DNA from: Prorocentrum cordatum | Taxonomy: Eukaryota > Sar > Dinophyceae > Prorocentrales > Prorocentraceae | Assembly: GCA_963575745.1 (NCBI GenBank) | Contig: CAUYUJ010014193.1 | Location: 113,841 to 177,840 of the forward strand | Length of the DNA stretch: 64,000 nucleotides | Reading direction: 5' to 3' | Part shown: piece after piece, positions 38,508 through 47,200 of the stretch | How the letters are laid out: the number at the start of each line of letters is the position of its first letter | Position numbering within the stretch: the stretch's first letter is position 1 | Notes under the pieces: model-generated | Told to the model about the DNA's origin: nothing | The model's input: only the letters and a program-made list of their open reading frames with translations | Database searches by the model: none | Translations under genes and position numbers: made by a program

Positions 38508-39100
38508 TTGACCCGAAGCGGGCCCTGCGGAGGCCTATAGACGTGAGAAACCAGGGTGCGACGGGGGTCGCATCTCGCGGAGCCTCGCGCCCCAGCCAGG
38601 GCCGCTCCCACAGGTCGAGCCCGAGGTCGGCGGTTCAAGTTGGTATGCCATGGGTTCCACCCTTAACTCAAAGATAAGACACTTTACTGTGGTCTCTCCT
38701 AGTCCCCAGGCTCCTCAACACCCCCCCCTCTCAGTGTTGATTCTTCCCTTTCTTAGGTAATCGTCGCAGGGTGTGGCCCGAAGTCCCACTCGAGTCTCCG
38801 ACGTTATACAATGCCCACGGCATGCGTCCCAGTTTCCGACGCGCCACACGGTTTCTGCCAAAATGGCTACGGAACAAAGAAGTGGAGGGGAAGTCGGGAC
38901 AGGAGGAGAAGTATGAGCAGGAGGTAGAAGAATGCGATAGGATGCGAAGGGGGAGGGTGGAGGACGATGAGGAGGACAATGAACGATACATTGGGCAGAG
39001 AAAAGAAACACACTAGAACGTGCGAGTTACTGCTGACCCGCCCCCCCTTCATGATCCTCCCCGTAATCAGGAGTATGATGACGCCCCCCTTTATTTTTGA
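38508..39100. other. Unassigned sequence
   Basis: No gene recognised apart from the short spliced-leader match on the minus strand at 38857-38872. Confidence 0.4.
38857..38872 (-). other. Truncated spliced-leader relic
   Basis: The minus strand reads CCGTAGCCATTTTGGC, an exact match to the first 16 bases of the canonical DinoSL after its variable first base; the last bases are lost. The upstream side is pyrimidine-rich (TTCTCCTCC, CTTCCCCTCC). A short frame with ATG near 38822 follows on the minus strand but is not recognised. Confidence 0.65.
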
Positions 39101-39191
39101 ATGGTCAAATGTGTGCTCAAATATTTGTTCAAATGTCCATTATTCCATGCATGTTCAAATGTTATGTTTGAATGGTCAAATGTGTGCTCAA
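39099..39191 (+). repeat. Direct repeat of a 22-base word
   Basis: TGAATGGTCAAATGTGTGCTC occurs at 39098-39118 and 39168-39189, with related TGTGCTCAAATGTTTTCC beyond, in AT-rich sequence upstream of the transposase-like ORF. Confidence 0.7.
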
Positions 39192-42100
39192 TCCATTATT
39201 CTCCATATCCATGTGTGCTCAAATGTTTTCCAAGCATGGCATTCGAATTCATTTCTCTCGCGCCTTGTCCATGCTAGGCGACCCAGAGATAGACGGGGAT
39301 GTGCCTGCCAGGGCGCCTGAGCCTGGCGATGTTGCTGCTGGGGATGTGGACGGCGACGAGGGCCTTGTCTTGGCCGCTCCAGGCCCCAGGGCGCGATTGA
39401 GAGCCCGAGCGCCCGACCACGGGCCGATGACGATCTTTCTTGTGGTATCTCACCGCAGCGGGTTCTGGAATGATGAGTTTCCTGGCAGTGAGGGCGGAGG
39501 CGATGACAGGCGGCTCGTCGGCATTGCCTTGGGACATTGGGTGTTTGGCAATGCGGATGACGAGCCGCCGCACCACGAGGCCATCATGAGATCGCTGGCG
39601 GAGAGACGCTCGACGTGCAGCCCCACCCATTTCGTCAGCTACGTCACGGTTCGTGCTTGCAGTCTGGAGCGGCCTGTCGTTGTAGATGGCAACGCGTCCG
39701 CGTCGATCCTGTTGTCGAGGTGTTCGGCCGAACGCCTCATGGGAGGGGCGACGGTCGGCGAGTTTGCCGCCGACGCCCATGCTCTCTGTGGCCTTGGTGC
39801 GCGCCAGCAATACTGCATCATTGTGCTTGGCCCTGGGTTGGCATCCTCGGTGTGTGAACGCTCACAGACGACAATGCATTCCGTGGCTTTCGGAACGACG
39901 CTCCCACTTCGAACCCGACTATGCGATGTCAGCCCTAGCCCTTACTTATGCCGAGAATACCGTAAGCGACATCCTGTCTCCAATGTTGCCGCAGCGCACG
40001 CTCCCGCCAACCATGAAATCGTGGCCATATCACGCCCTCATCGGCAGGCAACCGTCAACGTGGACACAATGGTGCTGCTGCTGGATGCTACTAAAAACAT
40101 TACCGACCTACGATTTAGTGAATCCACTGCGCTTGCCTGGTGCAAGGTTATTCTTGGCAGAGATGATGGTTCTGCACACGGCGCCCAGATGCAGACAATC
40201 AACAGAGAAATTTTACGACAGGCGCGCACCAGGTTTGATATAGTATCGATGTTGGCGTTCAGGAAGTTTTTCTTGACATTGCCGATTCACCTAATAACAA
40301 TATTCATATGGATTGATGCAAGCCCCCAGTGGAGATCAAAAGAATTGTTGGCGAGTTCATTTGACCTTGTTATCCACGACTCCGACGGACGGCGATCTGT
40401 CACGCGCAGGCTGTTCCCATTGCTGCACATCGGCTCACGGGTGAGAAACGCGTTCGGGAAAACAGCTGGACTGATATGGCAGATTTTCTTGATGGTCGGG
40501 CCACGCATCGAGACCGTCCGATCATTTTGCTCAAGGGTTGTCTCGATAACCACTGACTTGGGAACAGAACGCATGATTGCTTCGATGCCTGACGTCATGT
40601 GCGAGCTGTATCGGTATTTCGGCATGGCCTTGCCACTGAGAACGCCACCCAGGGCAGATCTTTTGTTTAGTCGCGCAGTTCCGTGCCCAGGGTGGAACCA
40701 CATCATTGATGGCGTTCTGCAGACGTGCCTGAACACCGCCAGGTGGTTCCCATCTTTTGTGGACAAGCTGAAGGCACTCAACCGTTTGCGTCGTGACCAC
40801 ATGGATGATATCACGCAGGAGCTCAAAGAACAGAACATGGTGCCCGCTTCTGAGTTTCTCGAGGCAGCTTCCTTTTCATATTTTGCGAGCTGGCGTTGGA
40901 CGACGCTGGCGAAGGTATGCAAGTCAATCGCGAAGGTGCTTGAAACGGTGCAGCTGCATTTCCCGAACTTCAAGTTCATAGCCAAGCTGAAGGACAGATC
41001 GGGGGTGGGGAAGGTTCGCGCGGCGCTTGGGAGCGCTGAGTGGACATCACAGCTGCAATTCGTCACAGCGCTTGCGTCCATGATGAAGGGGTTGCAGAAC
41101 TGGGGGTCGGGTTGTGAATGTCACATGGAACAGCTCATGGCTGGGGAGCGCGTCGATTGCGACAAGAAGTCAAGGCTCATCCACTTAGCATACGATCACG
41201 CCGTGAGGACTCTGAGCGGCGCAGTTGTGGAGAGCAGGGGTTGGCGACCAGGCCATTTTCGTTCAAACAACATGCAGTTCCTTCAACAGTGTGGGGGCAT
41301 ATATGTGAGAGCCCTCGCCACTGCCAAGAGGAAGCTTGAATTTTTGGAACACGTTCCGTATGTTTTCAGCAAGATGGACAATGCAGGCGTCCGTGATCAG
41401 ATAATGGAACAATGGCGACGCATCGACCCGTCGATGCATCACCAGCTCACCAGGGACATCATCGGGATGGAGGGCCCAGCGTTGCTGGCCATGGGCGCCG
41501 ACGGCTCTGGGATGTCGCCTCGGCTTGCTGCCCACATGCGGGACCTCCGAGATATCCCGTTGGACGACAAGCCAGGAGAAGGTCCGCATGCTCAAGTCTC
41601 AAGGATTTGCGGCAAAACCAGAGCAGCGAAGTGGGGTTGGATCGCAGGAAGTGCCAGACTCAACCAGAATTTGCGTGACTTTGATGACCTGTGCGAGGCA
41701 GCGGAGGTTGATAGACAAAAACTGTGGAATTCATACAAGAGTGCCTTGGCAGATTGCACAGGGCGCGGCCGCCGTTGCCAGAGAAGAGCGTTCCTCCAGA
41801 GGGTATACCAGCTAGATCGGGCCTTTGACCCAATCGACTGGCCAGCCCATCGTCCAGCGCCACTGCCACCACTAGAGGCGCATGCAGATGATGTCGACGT
41901 TGACGGAGGAGGTCCAGCTGTAGCAGACGCGGGGGGCGATGCACTCATGGCCCACGCCGTCGACGAGGATGAGGGCGAGGGCGAGATCTCAGATGATCAC
42001 AAGTTGCTCGATCAATGCTTCTTGGAATCGCTGCCGCTATATTCGTTCGTATCGTTCCCATCGGCGCCAGGCGCTGCTGTGCCGCTTCGCGTCTTTCAAG

Positions 42101-42723
42101 TTATTTCCAAGGGGAACGCAGATATTCTCATCAAGACTGCTCTAAGTAAGCCAATCAAGCAGCGAGACTGGACGTTACTTGAATATGAAATTTTGGATGG
42201 TGGTGATATCGTTGAAGGCGCCTGCCCAGCTGAGATGCAAGTTTTTAATATTTCGGGCCCATGCGATTCTCGCCTCTTGTCGAATCTACACGTGACTCCT
42301 ACCTTGAGGAGCTCAGTGTTCGTATGGAGCTCAATGCCGCCCACGCACGACGGGCAAGTAAATTTGTCGTCCCCCACTTTGGCCAAGCCGTCGCTTAATC
42401 TTGGGCACAATGCAATACCAATTCTCTGCCTCACCGATGCTTTGGGACAGCAGGGGCACACAGGCGTGGCGCGCCGCGTGGTCCATGTCCCTGACCCAGG
42501 TGGAGCCGAAAAAATAGATGTGCTGTTGCTCCCGCCACCCCCTTCTGCACCTGGACCCTGCAATGGCCACCAACGATGCCACCAGAGAGCCCCGAAGAAC
42601 AGCCTGGCGAGGACGGCAGGGGGCCCCGAGGGGGCCCCAGGCAAGCCGTCTAGAGAGGCTCAGCATGTAGGGTTTTGCCAAGCCCCCAAGAGGTTCCAGA
42701 GAGGCCCGAGATGCCCTGCGTGA
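39172..42723 (+). CDS. Large transposase-like ORF (dinoflagellate-type), broken 3' end
   Basis: 1183 codons open; the likely real start is the ATG at about 39271 (MLGDPEIDGD). Candidate RNase H-fold acids: D382 in FIWIDASPQ and D462 in ITTDLGTER; a third was not placed. Residues near 505-535 read WNHIIDGVLQTCLNTARWF, a motif style I associate with uncharacterised transposase-like proteins common in dinoflagellate genomes. That link is from memory of the family and is tentative. Between about 39880 and 40060 another frame (FEPDYAMSALALTYAENTV) looks better, hinting at compensating frameshifts. An acidic linker lies near residues 900-945. After about 42550 the frame enters family C-like repeat and is not convincing. 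Confidence 0.5.
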   Translation: MVKCVLNPLFSISMCAQMFSKHGIRIHFSRALSMLGDPEIDGDVPARAPEPGDVAAGDVDGDEGLVLAAPGPRARLRARAPDHGPMTIFLVVSHRSGFWNDEFPGSEGGGDDRRLVGIALGHWVFGNADDEPPHHEAIMRSLAERRSTCSPTHFVSYVTVRACSLERPVVVDGNASASILLSRCSAERLMGGATVGEFAADAHALCGLGARQQYCIIVLGPGLASSVCERSQTTMHSVAFGTTLPLRTRLCDVSPSPYLCREYRKRHPVSNVAAAHAPANHEIVAISRPHRQATVNVDTMVLLLDATKNITDLRFSESTALAWCKVILGRDDGSAHGAQMQTINREILRQARTRFDIVSMLAFRKFFLTLPIHLITIFIWIDASPQWRSKELLASSFDLVIHDSDGRRSVTRRLFPLLHIGSRVRNAFGKTAGLIWQIFLMVGPRIETVRSFCSRVVSITTDLGTERMIASMPDVMCELYRYFGMALPLRTPPRADLLFSRAVPCPGWNHIIDGVLQTCLNTARWFPSFVDKLKALNRLRRDHMDDITQELKEQNMVPASEFLEAASFSYFASWRWTTLAKVCKSIAKVLETVQLHFPNFKFIAKLKDRSGVGKVRAALGSAEWTSQLQFVTALASMMKGLQNWGSGCECHMEQLMAGERVDCDKKSRLIHLAYDHAVRTLSGAVVESRGWRPGHFRSNNMQFLQQCGGIYVRALATAKRKLEFLEHVPYVFSKMDNAGVRDQIMEQWRRIDPSMHHQLTRDIIGMEGPALLAMGADGSGMSPRLAAHMRDLRDIPLDDKPGEGPHAQVSRICGKTRAAKWGWIAGSARLNQNLRDFDDLCEAAEVDRQKLWNSYKSALADCTGRGRRCQRRAFLQRVYQLDRAFDPIDWPAHRPAPLPPLEAHADDVDVDGGGPAVADAGGDALMAHAVDEDEGEGEISDDHKLLDQCFLESLPLYSFVSFPSAPGAAVPLRVFQVISKGNADILIKTALSKPIKQRDWTLLEYEILDGGDIVEGACPAEMQVFNISGPCDSRLLSNLHVTPTLRSSVFVWSSMPPTHDGQVNLSSPTLAKPSLNLGHNAIPILCLTDALGQQGHTGVARRVVHVPDPGGAEKIDVLLLPPPPSAPGPCNGHQRCHQRAPKNSLARTAGGPEGAPGKPSREAQHVGFCQAPKRFQRGPRCPA

Positions 42724-42725
42724 TT
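42590..42725. repeat. Family C-like degenerate repeat
   Basis: GAGGGGCCCCAGG, CCCAAGAGGTTCCAGAGAGG units at the end of the transposase-like frame. Confidence 0.55.
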
Positions 42726-42804
42726 CGGGCCCCCGCGGGCCTTGCACGACATACTTGCAATATCGAATGCTCCATAAAGGTTTCGCCAATGCCGTTCGCG
42801 CCGG

Positions 42805-43003
42805 CGGCGACGGCGACGACGGCGACGACGGCTACGACAACGAGGAGGGCGACGATATGCGGGGCCACTGGGGCCCCCCCGACGACGACGACGAGGATGA
42901 CGACGACAACAACGACGACGAGGGGGGCGACGATATGCGTGACCACTGGAATCCCCGACGATAGGCGGGGCCACTGGACCCCCCCCCCCGACGATGACGT
43001 CGA

Positions 43004-43041
<38 letters not shown>

Positions 43042-43113
43042 GCGACGAGGGGGGCGACGATATGCGGGACCACTGGGGTCCCCGACGATACGCGGGACCA
43101 CTGGAATCCCCCC

Positions 43114-43161
<48 letters not shown>

Positions 43162-43165
43162 CAAC
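42805..43165. repeat. CGA / GAC microsatellite
   Basis: CGACGACG runs separated by repeated GGCCACTGG(G/A)CCCCC and GATATGCG words, a higher-order unit of roughly 65-80 bases. Confidence 0.9.
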
Positions 43166-43169
43166 TTTC

Positions 43170-43356
43170 CCATGTGTTTTTCCCGTGCGGCCCCCCCTGA
43201 TGAGTCAAACGCCCAGGGGGGTGTCAATATTTGCGTTGGAGCCCTCGCCTCGGCGCGTTGGCGGTGAATGAGCGGCAAGGGCCCCAACGCGAAACGCTTG
43301 AAATCACAAGTGGTTTTTTGACTCATCAGAGGGGGCCGCACGGGAAAAACATATGG
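43170..43356. mobile_element. Near-perfect palindrome (foldback MITE), 187 bp
   Basis: Arms 43170-43208 and 43318-43356 are 39 bases with 37 complementary (left CCATGTGTTTTTCCCGTGCG; right GCACGGGAAAAACATATGG). The complementarity continues inward: TTGCGTTGGAGCCCTCGCC pairs with GGCAAGGGCCCCAACGCGAA. The central loop is about 25 bases. No coding capacity. Confidence 0.88.
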
Positions 43357-43387
43357 AATTCACGCCGCGGGCGCTTCCCCCGTCGGT

Positions 43388-44068
43388 TTGCCTCGCAGAG
43401 GCTGGTGGGTCTATGATAGCCGTAATCTGTTGTCCAAGAGGGCATACTTGCAAGTTCTTCTAGGGATAGACCGAGTGTGGGCGGCAGGGAATGTACAATT
43501 CAGCAGCGGGCGCAGCGAGAAATTTTATAAGCTTCTCCTCAGGTCAAATGTGCCCGTGCCAGAGCACTTGCCAGCCATTGAGTATTCGAAAAGGCTGGAA
43601 GGATTAGAGGCTGGCGGTGGCGCCATCCAGGTTGACCTGACTTGCCCTGTGGCGCCGCTGCCAGGTGCACCTGTGATCGCGGTGGCGGTGCCTCCACCGC
43701 CAGAGGCTCCAGAGGGGCCAGCAGCGCCAGCAGCGCACATGGTTGCGCCAGCCATCGCAGGGGGTGACATCGATGTCGACGCCCCCGCCGCAGTTGTTTG
43801 GCCTGAGTACATATGTGGGCAGAAAGTCGCCCGTGAGACCCACATGGGCGGAGGAGGGGAGTCTGGCGGGTTCCGCATCAGATGCCCCGTGCATGCGAAC
43901 TGTAGGAAATTCAAGGCGTACGGTACTGGAGTTGCCCAATATGGGCCACTCGCCCCAATTTACTGGTTGGGGGCGTGGGCCACTGCAGCGCCAGATATGC
44001 CTCTGGAGAGGCACCGCTGTTTCATCCCGACTGCTGCCCAGATCAGGGCATATCGGGATTCCTTGTGA
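43388..44068 (+). CDS. Probable C-terminal piece of the transposase-like protein
   Basis: 226 codons without a usable early ATG (the frame opens at a TTG). N-terminal part SKRAYLQVLLGIDRVWAAG is helical, a Pro/Ala linker follows, and the C-terminal part has a Cys/His arrangement (GGFRIRCPVHANCRKFK, later ERHRCFIPTAAQIRAY). A CPxHxxC domain at the end of dinoflagellate transposase-like proteins is my recollection, not a search result. I infer this is the displaced 3' end of the gene at 39172, separated by repeat, microsatellite and foldback DNA, or a second exon. Confidence 0.45.
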   Translation: MPRRGWWVYDSRNLLSKRAYLQVLLGIDRVWAAGNVQFSSGRSEKFYKLLLRSNVPVPEHLPAIEYSKRLEGLEAGGGAIQVDLTCPVAPLPGAPVIAVAVPPPPEAPEGPAAPAAHMVAPAIAGGDIDVDAPAAVVWPEYICGQKVARETHMGGGGESGGFRIRCPVHANCRKFKAYGTGVAQYGPLAPIYWLGAWATAAPDMPLERHRCFIPTAAQIRAYRDSL

Positions 44069-44439
44069 TGAAAGAAAATAGGTTCCCTCAAGTGATGTTT
44101 TTCAGTCTGTCTCTTTATTCGCTTCTCCTCAACCCCCCCCCCGAGTTGACCTTCGTCCAGAGGCGCCCTTGCTCGCAGAGACTCTGTGCGCTTTGCGCCG
44201 ATTCGTCGGTCGACTCGCAGGTGCCGACCGTCTAGGGTGGGTGGAGGGAAGGCCTTGTGAGGGGGGGCTTGTGTGTATCGCCGGACAATGTACAAGGGGT
44301 GCGTGTTGAGTGCCGTGTCATTGGAAAACACCATACACGGCGCCATTGTTGATACTGAGCAAAAGATGTGTGTAGGACCTATGCAGTACAATGCTTGTAG
44401 TTAGAGTGTTGACACGGTAACGCATCCAGGACCAGAGGG
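44069..44439. other. Unassigned sequence
   Basis: No gene or repeat recognised. Confidence 0.4.
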
Positions 44440-44655
44440 GGTGTTGAGACCATGTTGAGACCATGTTGAGACCATGTTTAGACAAATGTTGAGACACGCG
44501 TTGAGTGTGGAGACCATGTTGAGACCATGTTGAGACCATGTTGAGACACTGTTGAAACAAGTGTTGAGTGTGGAGACCATGTTGAGACCATGTTGAAACC
44601 ATGTTGAGACCATGTTGAGACCAAGTTGAGACCATGTTGAGACACGTGTTGAGAG
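44440..44655. repeat. 12-bp minisatellite CCATGTTGAGAC
   Basis: Runs of ACCATGTTGAG with a longer ~70-base super-repeat that includes GTTGAGTGTGGAGACC (near 44500 and 44560). Confidence 0.92.
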
Positions 44656-44862
44656 TTGAGCCCAAACTGCCTCAGACAAGCCCAAAAACCAAGGTCTTCC
44701 TAACATCAGCTCTGATGTGCCGTGTCTCGTGGCTGAGGTGACGTCGGTCAAGCATCGCTGTGGGCTCAGTGAGTGTTAACACACAGCAAAGTAAGCACGC
44801 TCCTCAACCAAACTGGCACTGCGGTGACCATGTTGCAATGGGCCTCCCTCCCCACGCTGTCT

Positions 44863-44883
44863 CCGTAGCCGTCTAGGCCCAAA
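44863..44883 (+). other. Decayed spliced-leader relic upstream of 44938 ORF
   Basis: CCGTAGCC is exact and the rest (GTCTAGGCCCAAA) differs from canonical DinoSL at about five of 13 positions. Taken alone it would be weak. Its support is the position 54 bases before the ATG and the matching layout at 45974. The sequence upstream is pyrimidine-rich (GGCCTCCCTCCCC). Confidence 0.45.
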
Positions 44884-44937
44884 CCAGCGCTTGCATCCTT
44901 CGTTCTACTACGTACATCCGCATTTGAATTTCATCAC

Positions 44938-45390
44938 ATGAGTCTTGAGACTCCAGAGGAAGCGGTTCAGGAGCATCCGCAGTCGCAGTCGGAGCCGCAA
45001 GGGCAAGAACAGCGAGAGCGGTCCCGATCTCCTCCACGCCGCCAGCGTTCACCACCTTTCAGGCGCGGCCAGGCCATGGCTACTGCCATGATGAACCAGA
45101 TAGATTTTCATCTTAGCTTGGTTCAGAGGGCCATGCTCGCCATGTCCTTGAGCTACGGGGCTAACTTCACCAGTACCGTGCTGTTGCCCGTGACTCGCGA
45201 ATTTGCTGGCAATCGTGACCCGCCCCCAGGGGCGAACGACATCTTCAATGACCTGTACAGGTTGGAGAAGAAGTTTCTGGATCTCCAGGACCTCGTCCAG
45301 AACGTCAATGGCATGTTCGACGAGACGTGCGAGCTAGTCAACCGCTTTCACTTGCTGCGGAGGGAGGAGGGCGCCCCCGAGTATCGATAG
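44938..45390 (+). CDS. 150-aa protein with RS-like N terminus
   Basis: ATG at 44938 in context ATCACATGA, 54 bases after a decayed spliced leader. Residues 12-45 are Gln/Glu- then Arg/Ser-rich (QRERSRSPPRRQRSPPFRRG), and the remainder is helical, with YRLEKKFLDLQDLVQNVNG a likely coiled coil. No family recognised. The compact, intron-free frame plus leader relic suggest a retroposed mRNA. No poly(A) is obvious downstream. Confidence 0.5.
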   Translation: MSLETPEEAVQEHPQSQSEPQGQEQRERSRSPPRRQRSPPFRRGQAMATAMMNQIDFHLSLVQRAMLAMSLSYGANFTSTVLLPVTREFAGNRDPPPGANDIFNDLYRLEKKFLDLQDLVQNVNGMFDETCELVNRFHLLRREEGAPEYR

Positions 45391-45973
45391 GTTCGAAGCA
45401 TACTCTGCAGCCACCCATTCATGTTCCATATTGCTCTGTAGACGGCTGCAGCCGCCTCTGGTGCGCTTCCTTAGCACAGCTTTCTTTGCATGTTGTAGCC
45501 AGCTAGAGCCTATCGTTGCTCCGACGGTTGCGACTCCTCTGCTGTTAGTTTGTATTCGGCCCTTGCTCGGTGCTCCGGTGCCCCGATACCCCTCGGTTTC
45601 GCATCGGTAGACTCACGCGCGCCAGCCCAGCACTTCGCCAGCTGCACGCGTGTCGTGGGTAGCACTGCGAAACATAACGGATGAGCGTCCACCTATCCTT
45701 GATTCCTGTCCTCTCTTGCTCCCCTCCTCCTCCTCCTCCTCAACGCCGTCCTCTCCTCCTCCTCTCCTCCGCCTCTCTGCGTCTTACTCTGGTCATGATG
45801 CCCCCTCTTCTTTCCCCTCCCCTCCCCCGCTCCCTCGGGCCCTTGAGAGCGCGTGCTGCAGCTGGGCCCCAGGGGCCACGACTCAACCTCGACAGACAGA
45901 GAGATTGGCGACAAGCTGACGGGTGCATGGGGACATGGAGGCACAAGGAGGAGAGAAGGGAGAAGCCTTCCAC
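45391..45973. other. Unassigned spacer with CTC tract
   Basis: 45718-45830 is CTC/CCT-rich; 45940-45972 is GGA/GAAGG-rich directly before the next spliced-leader relic. Otherwise nothing recognised. Confidence 0.5.
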
Positions 45974-45994
45974 GCGTAGCCATTTAGGCTCAAG
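45974..45994 (+). other. Spliced-leader (DinoSL) relic upstream of 46046 ORF
   Basis: GCGTAGCCATTTAGGCTCAA and a final G: 19 of 21 positions match the canonical DinoSL. No splice donor follows. It lies 51 bases before the ATG at 46046 and directly after purine-rich sequence. Confidence 0.82.
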
Positions 45995-46045
45995 CGTTGT
46001 GGCTTGCCATCTTCCAGCGAGGCCCTCTCGGTCAGGTGCTGAGGC

Positions 46046-47149
46046 ATGTCGGAAGCTGGGCTGGACAGCCTCGACGGAGACGGCGCCATCAGTTGCGTGG
46101 GCCTTCGCCAGTGCCACTTGTGCTTGGCCCCAGGTGCGGACAAACAGTACAAGGGCATTTGGCTTCACTCGGCCGCCTGCTGGAACGCTGTGAGATCGAG
46201 GAAGCGCAACGCCAAGGCTTCTCCCCAGTTGCAGCAGCAGGACGACAAGGACATGATCAACGAGCCCGAGAAGTGGCGAGGTAACGTCACGCCGTTCTTG
46301 AGCACCGACTCCTCGAGCAGGGCTCAAGCTCGGGCGGCCGTCCGCGACCAAGTGAATGTCACGGAGACCATGCAAGTCGACAGTGAGATGCAGCTCGATG
46401 ATCAGCACATTCTGACTCGCACCCGTTGCAAGAACTACAGGAAGTGGTGGGACGACGTCGGGTCAGATACGGCCTACGAGGACTTCGACGAAGAGCGCGA
46501 GGAGCAGAAGGGCAAGTACGACACTACGGACAAGCACGGGAACAAGGTCGCGAGGGTAAAGACCGAGGGCAACGCAATGGTGAGGAAGGGCAAGGGGGTC
46601 ACACACAAACGGGGCCAGCGCACTACTACTCCGACGGATGGCCACGACGGCAACGCCGACAGTGACCGCCCGAGGCGCCGCATCAGGCTTGGTGCCGACT
46701 CCGATGCGGCCGACAGCGCTGCTGGGGGGTCGCTTCAGTCCACCTTCCGCCCGAGGCCATGCTCCCGCAGTTTCTCGTCTGGTGGAGCTGCAGGACACGC
46801 GCGCGCTGATGCAGATGAGGAGGAGCCCGAGCCTAAGATGCAACCTGCGGCAAGCCCACCTGATAAGGTCAAGAAGGATAAGGTTCCAACGCCACCGACA
46901 GCGAGCTTGGAGTTCATCAACAAGAAGGAGCAGCTGCTGGTGGACTCGGAGAAGCTCTTCGACAAGATTGCGGGCTCCAGGGGGATCGCGACCACGCTGG
47001 CGCAGTGCCGAGTGGACATCAGCAGGGCCGTCAAAGGCGACGCCTCGGGGTGCGACGACGCCGACGACGACGACGGCGAGGGAATTTCTGCCCCCACGAG
47101 GTGGGCAGAAATCCCCTCAGAAGAACACGACGACGACGACGACGAGTGA
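46046..47149 (+). CDS. Cys/His-motif protein, first part (367 aa) ending at TGA
   Basis: ATG at 46046 after a 51-base leader behind a spliced-leader relic. Residues 19-48 carry CHLCLAPGADKQYKG, W, H and C in GIWLHSAACWNAVRSRKR, a compact zinc-binding arrangement (CxxC ... HxxxC). Residues about 130-190 read RTRCKNYRKWWDDVGSDTAY then charged helix; 200-260 are basic and low-complexity; 290-340 are helical. The end is acidic (EEHDDDDDE) and stops at TGA 47147-47149. The frame then stays open to 48415. I associate the Cys/His segment with expanded, uncharacterised dinoflagellate proteins; function unknown. Confidence 0.6.
   Translation: MSEAGLDSLDGDGAISCVGLRQCHLCLAPGADKQYKGIWLHSAACWNAVRSRKRNAKASPQLQQQDDKDMINEPEKWRGNVTPFLSTDSSSRAQARAAVRDQVNVTETMQVDSEMQLDDQHILTRTRCKNYRKWWDDVGSDTAYEDFDEEREEQKGKYDTTDKHGNKVARVKTEGNAMVRKGKGVTHKRGQRTTTPTDGHDGNADSDRPRRRIRLGADSDAADSAAGGSLQSTFRPRPCSRSFSSGGAAGHARADADEEEPEPKMQPAASPPDKVKKDKVPTPPTASLEFINKKEQLLVDSEKLFDKIAGSRGIATTLAQCRVDISRAVKGDASGCDDADDDDGEGISAPTRWAEIPSEEHDDDDDE
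47080..47116. other. 14-bp hairpin 30 bases before the TGA
   Basis: GGGAATTTCTGCCC (47080-47093) pairs with GGGCAGAAATCCCC (47103-47116) except at one position, with a 9-base loop. It is inside the coding frame. Role unknown: chance, a relic foldback, or an RNA structure acting on the stop. Confidence 0.6.
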
Positions 47150-47200
47150 GTCTCCGCCTCGGCTGGGTTCGCACCCCAGGGCGTCGCCTTCGAAGGCGAG

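Noticed and set aside
47146-47179. 34-base GT-AG intron removing the TGA
   Set aside because: Donor and acceptor look good (GTGAGT, CCCCAG), but removal shifts the frame away from the convincing downstream reading and the length is implausibly short.
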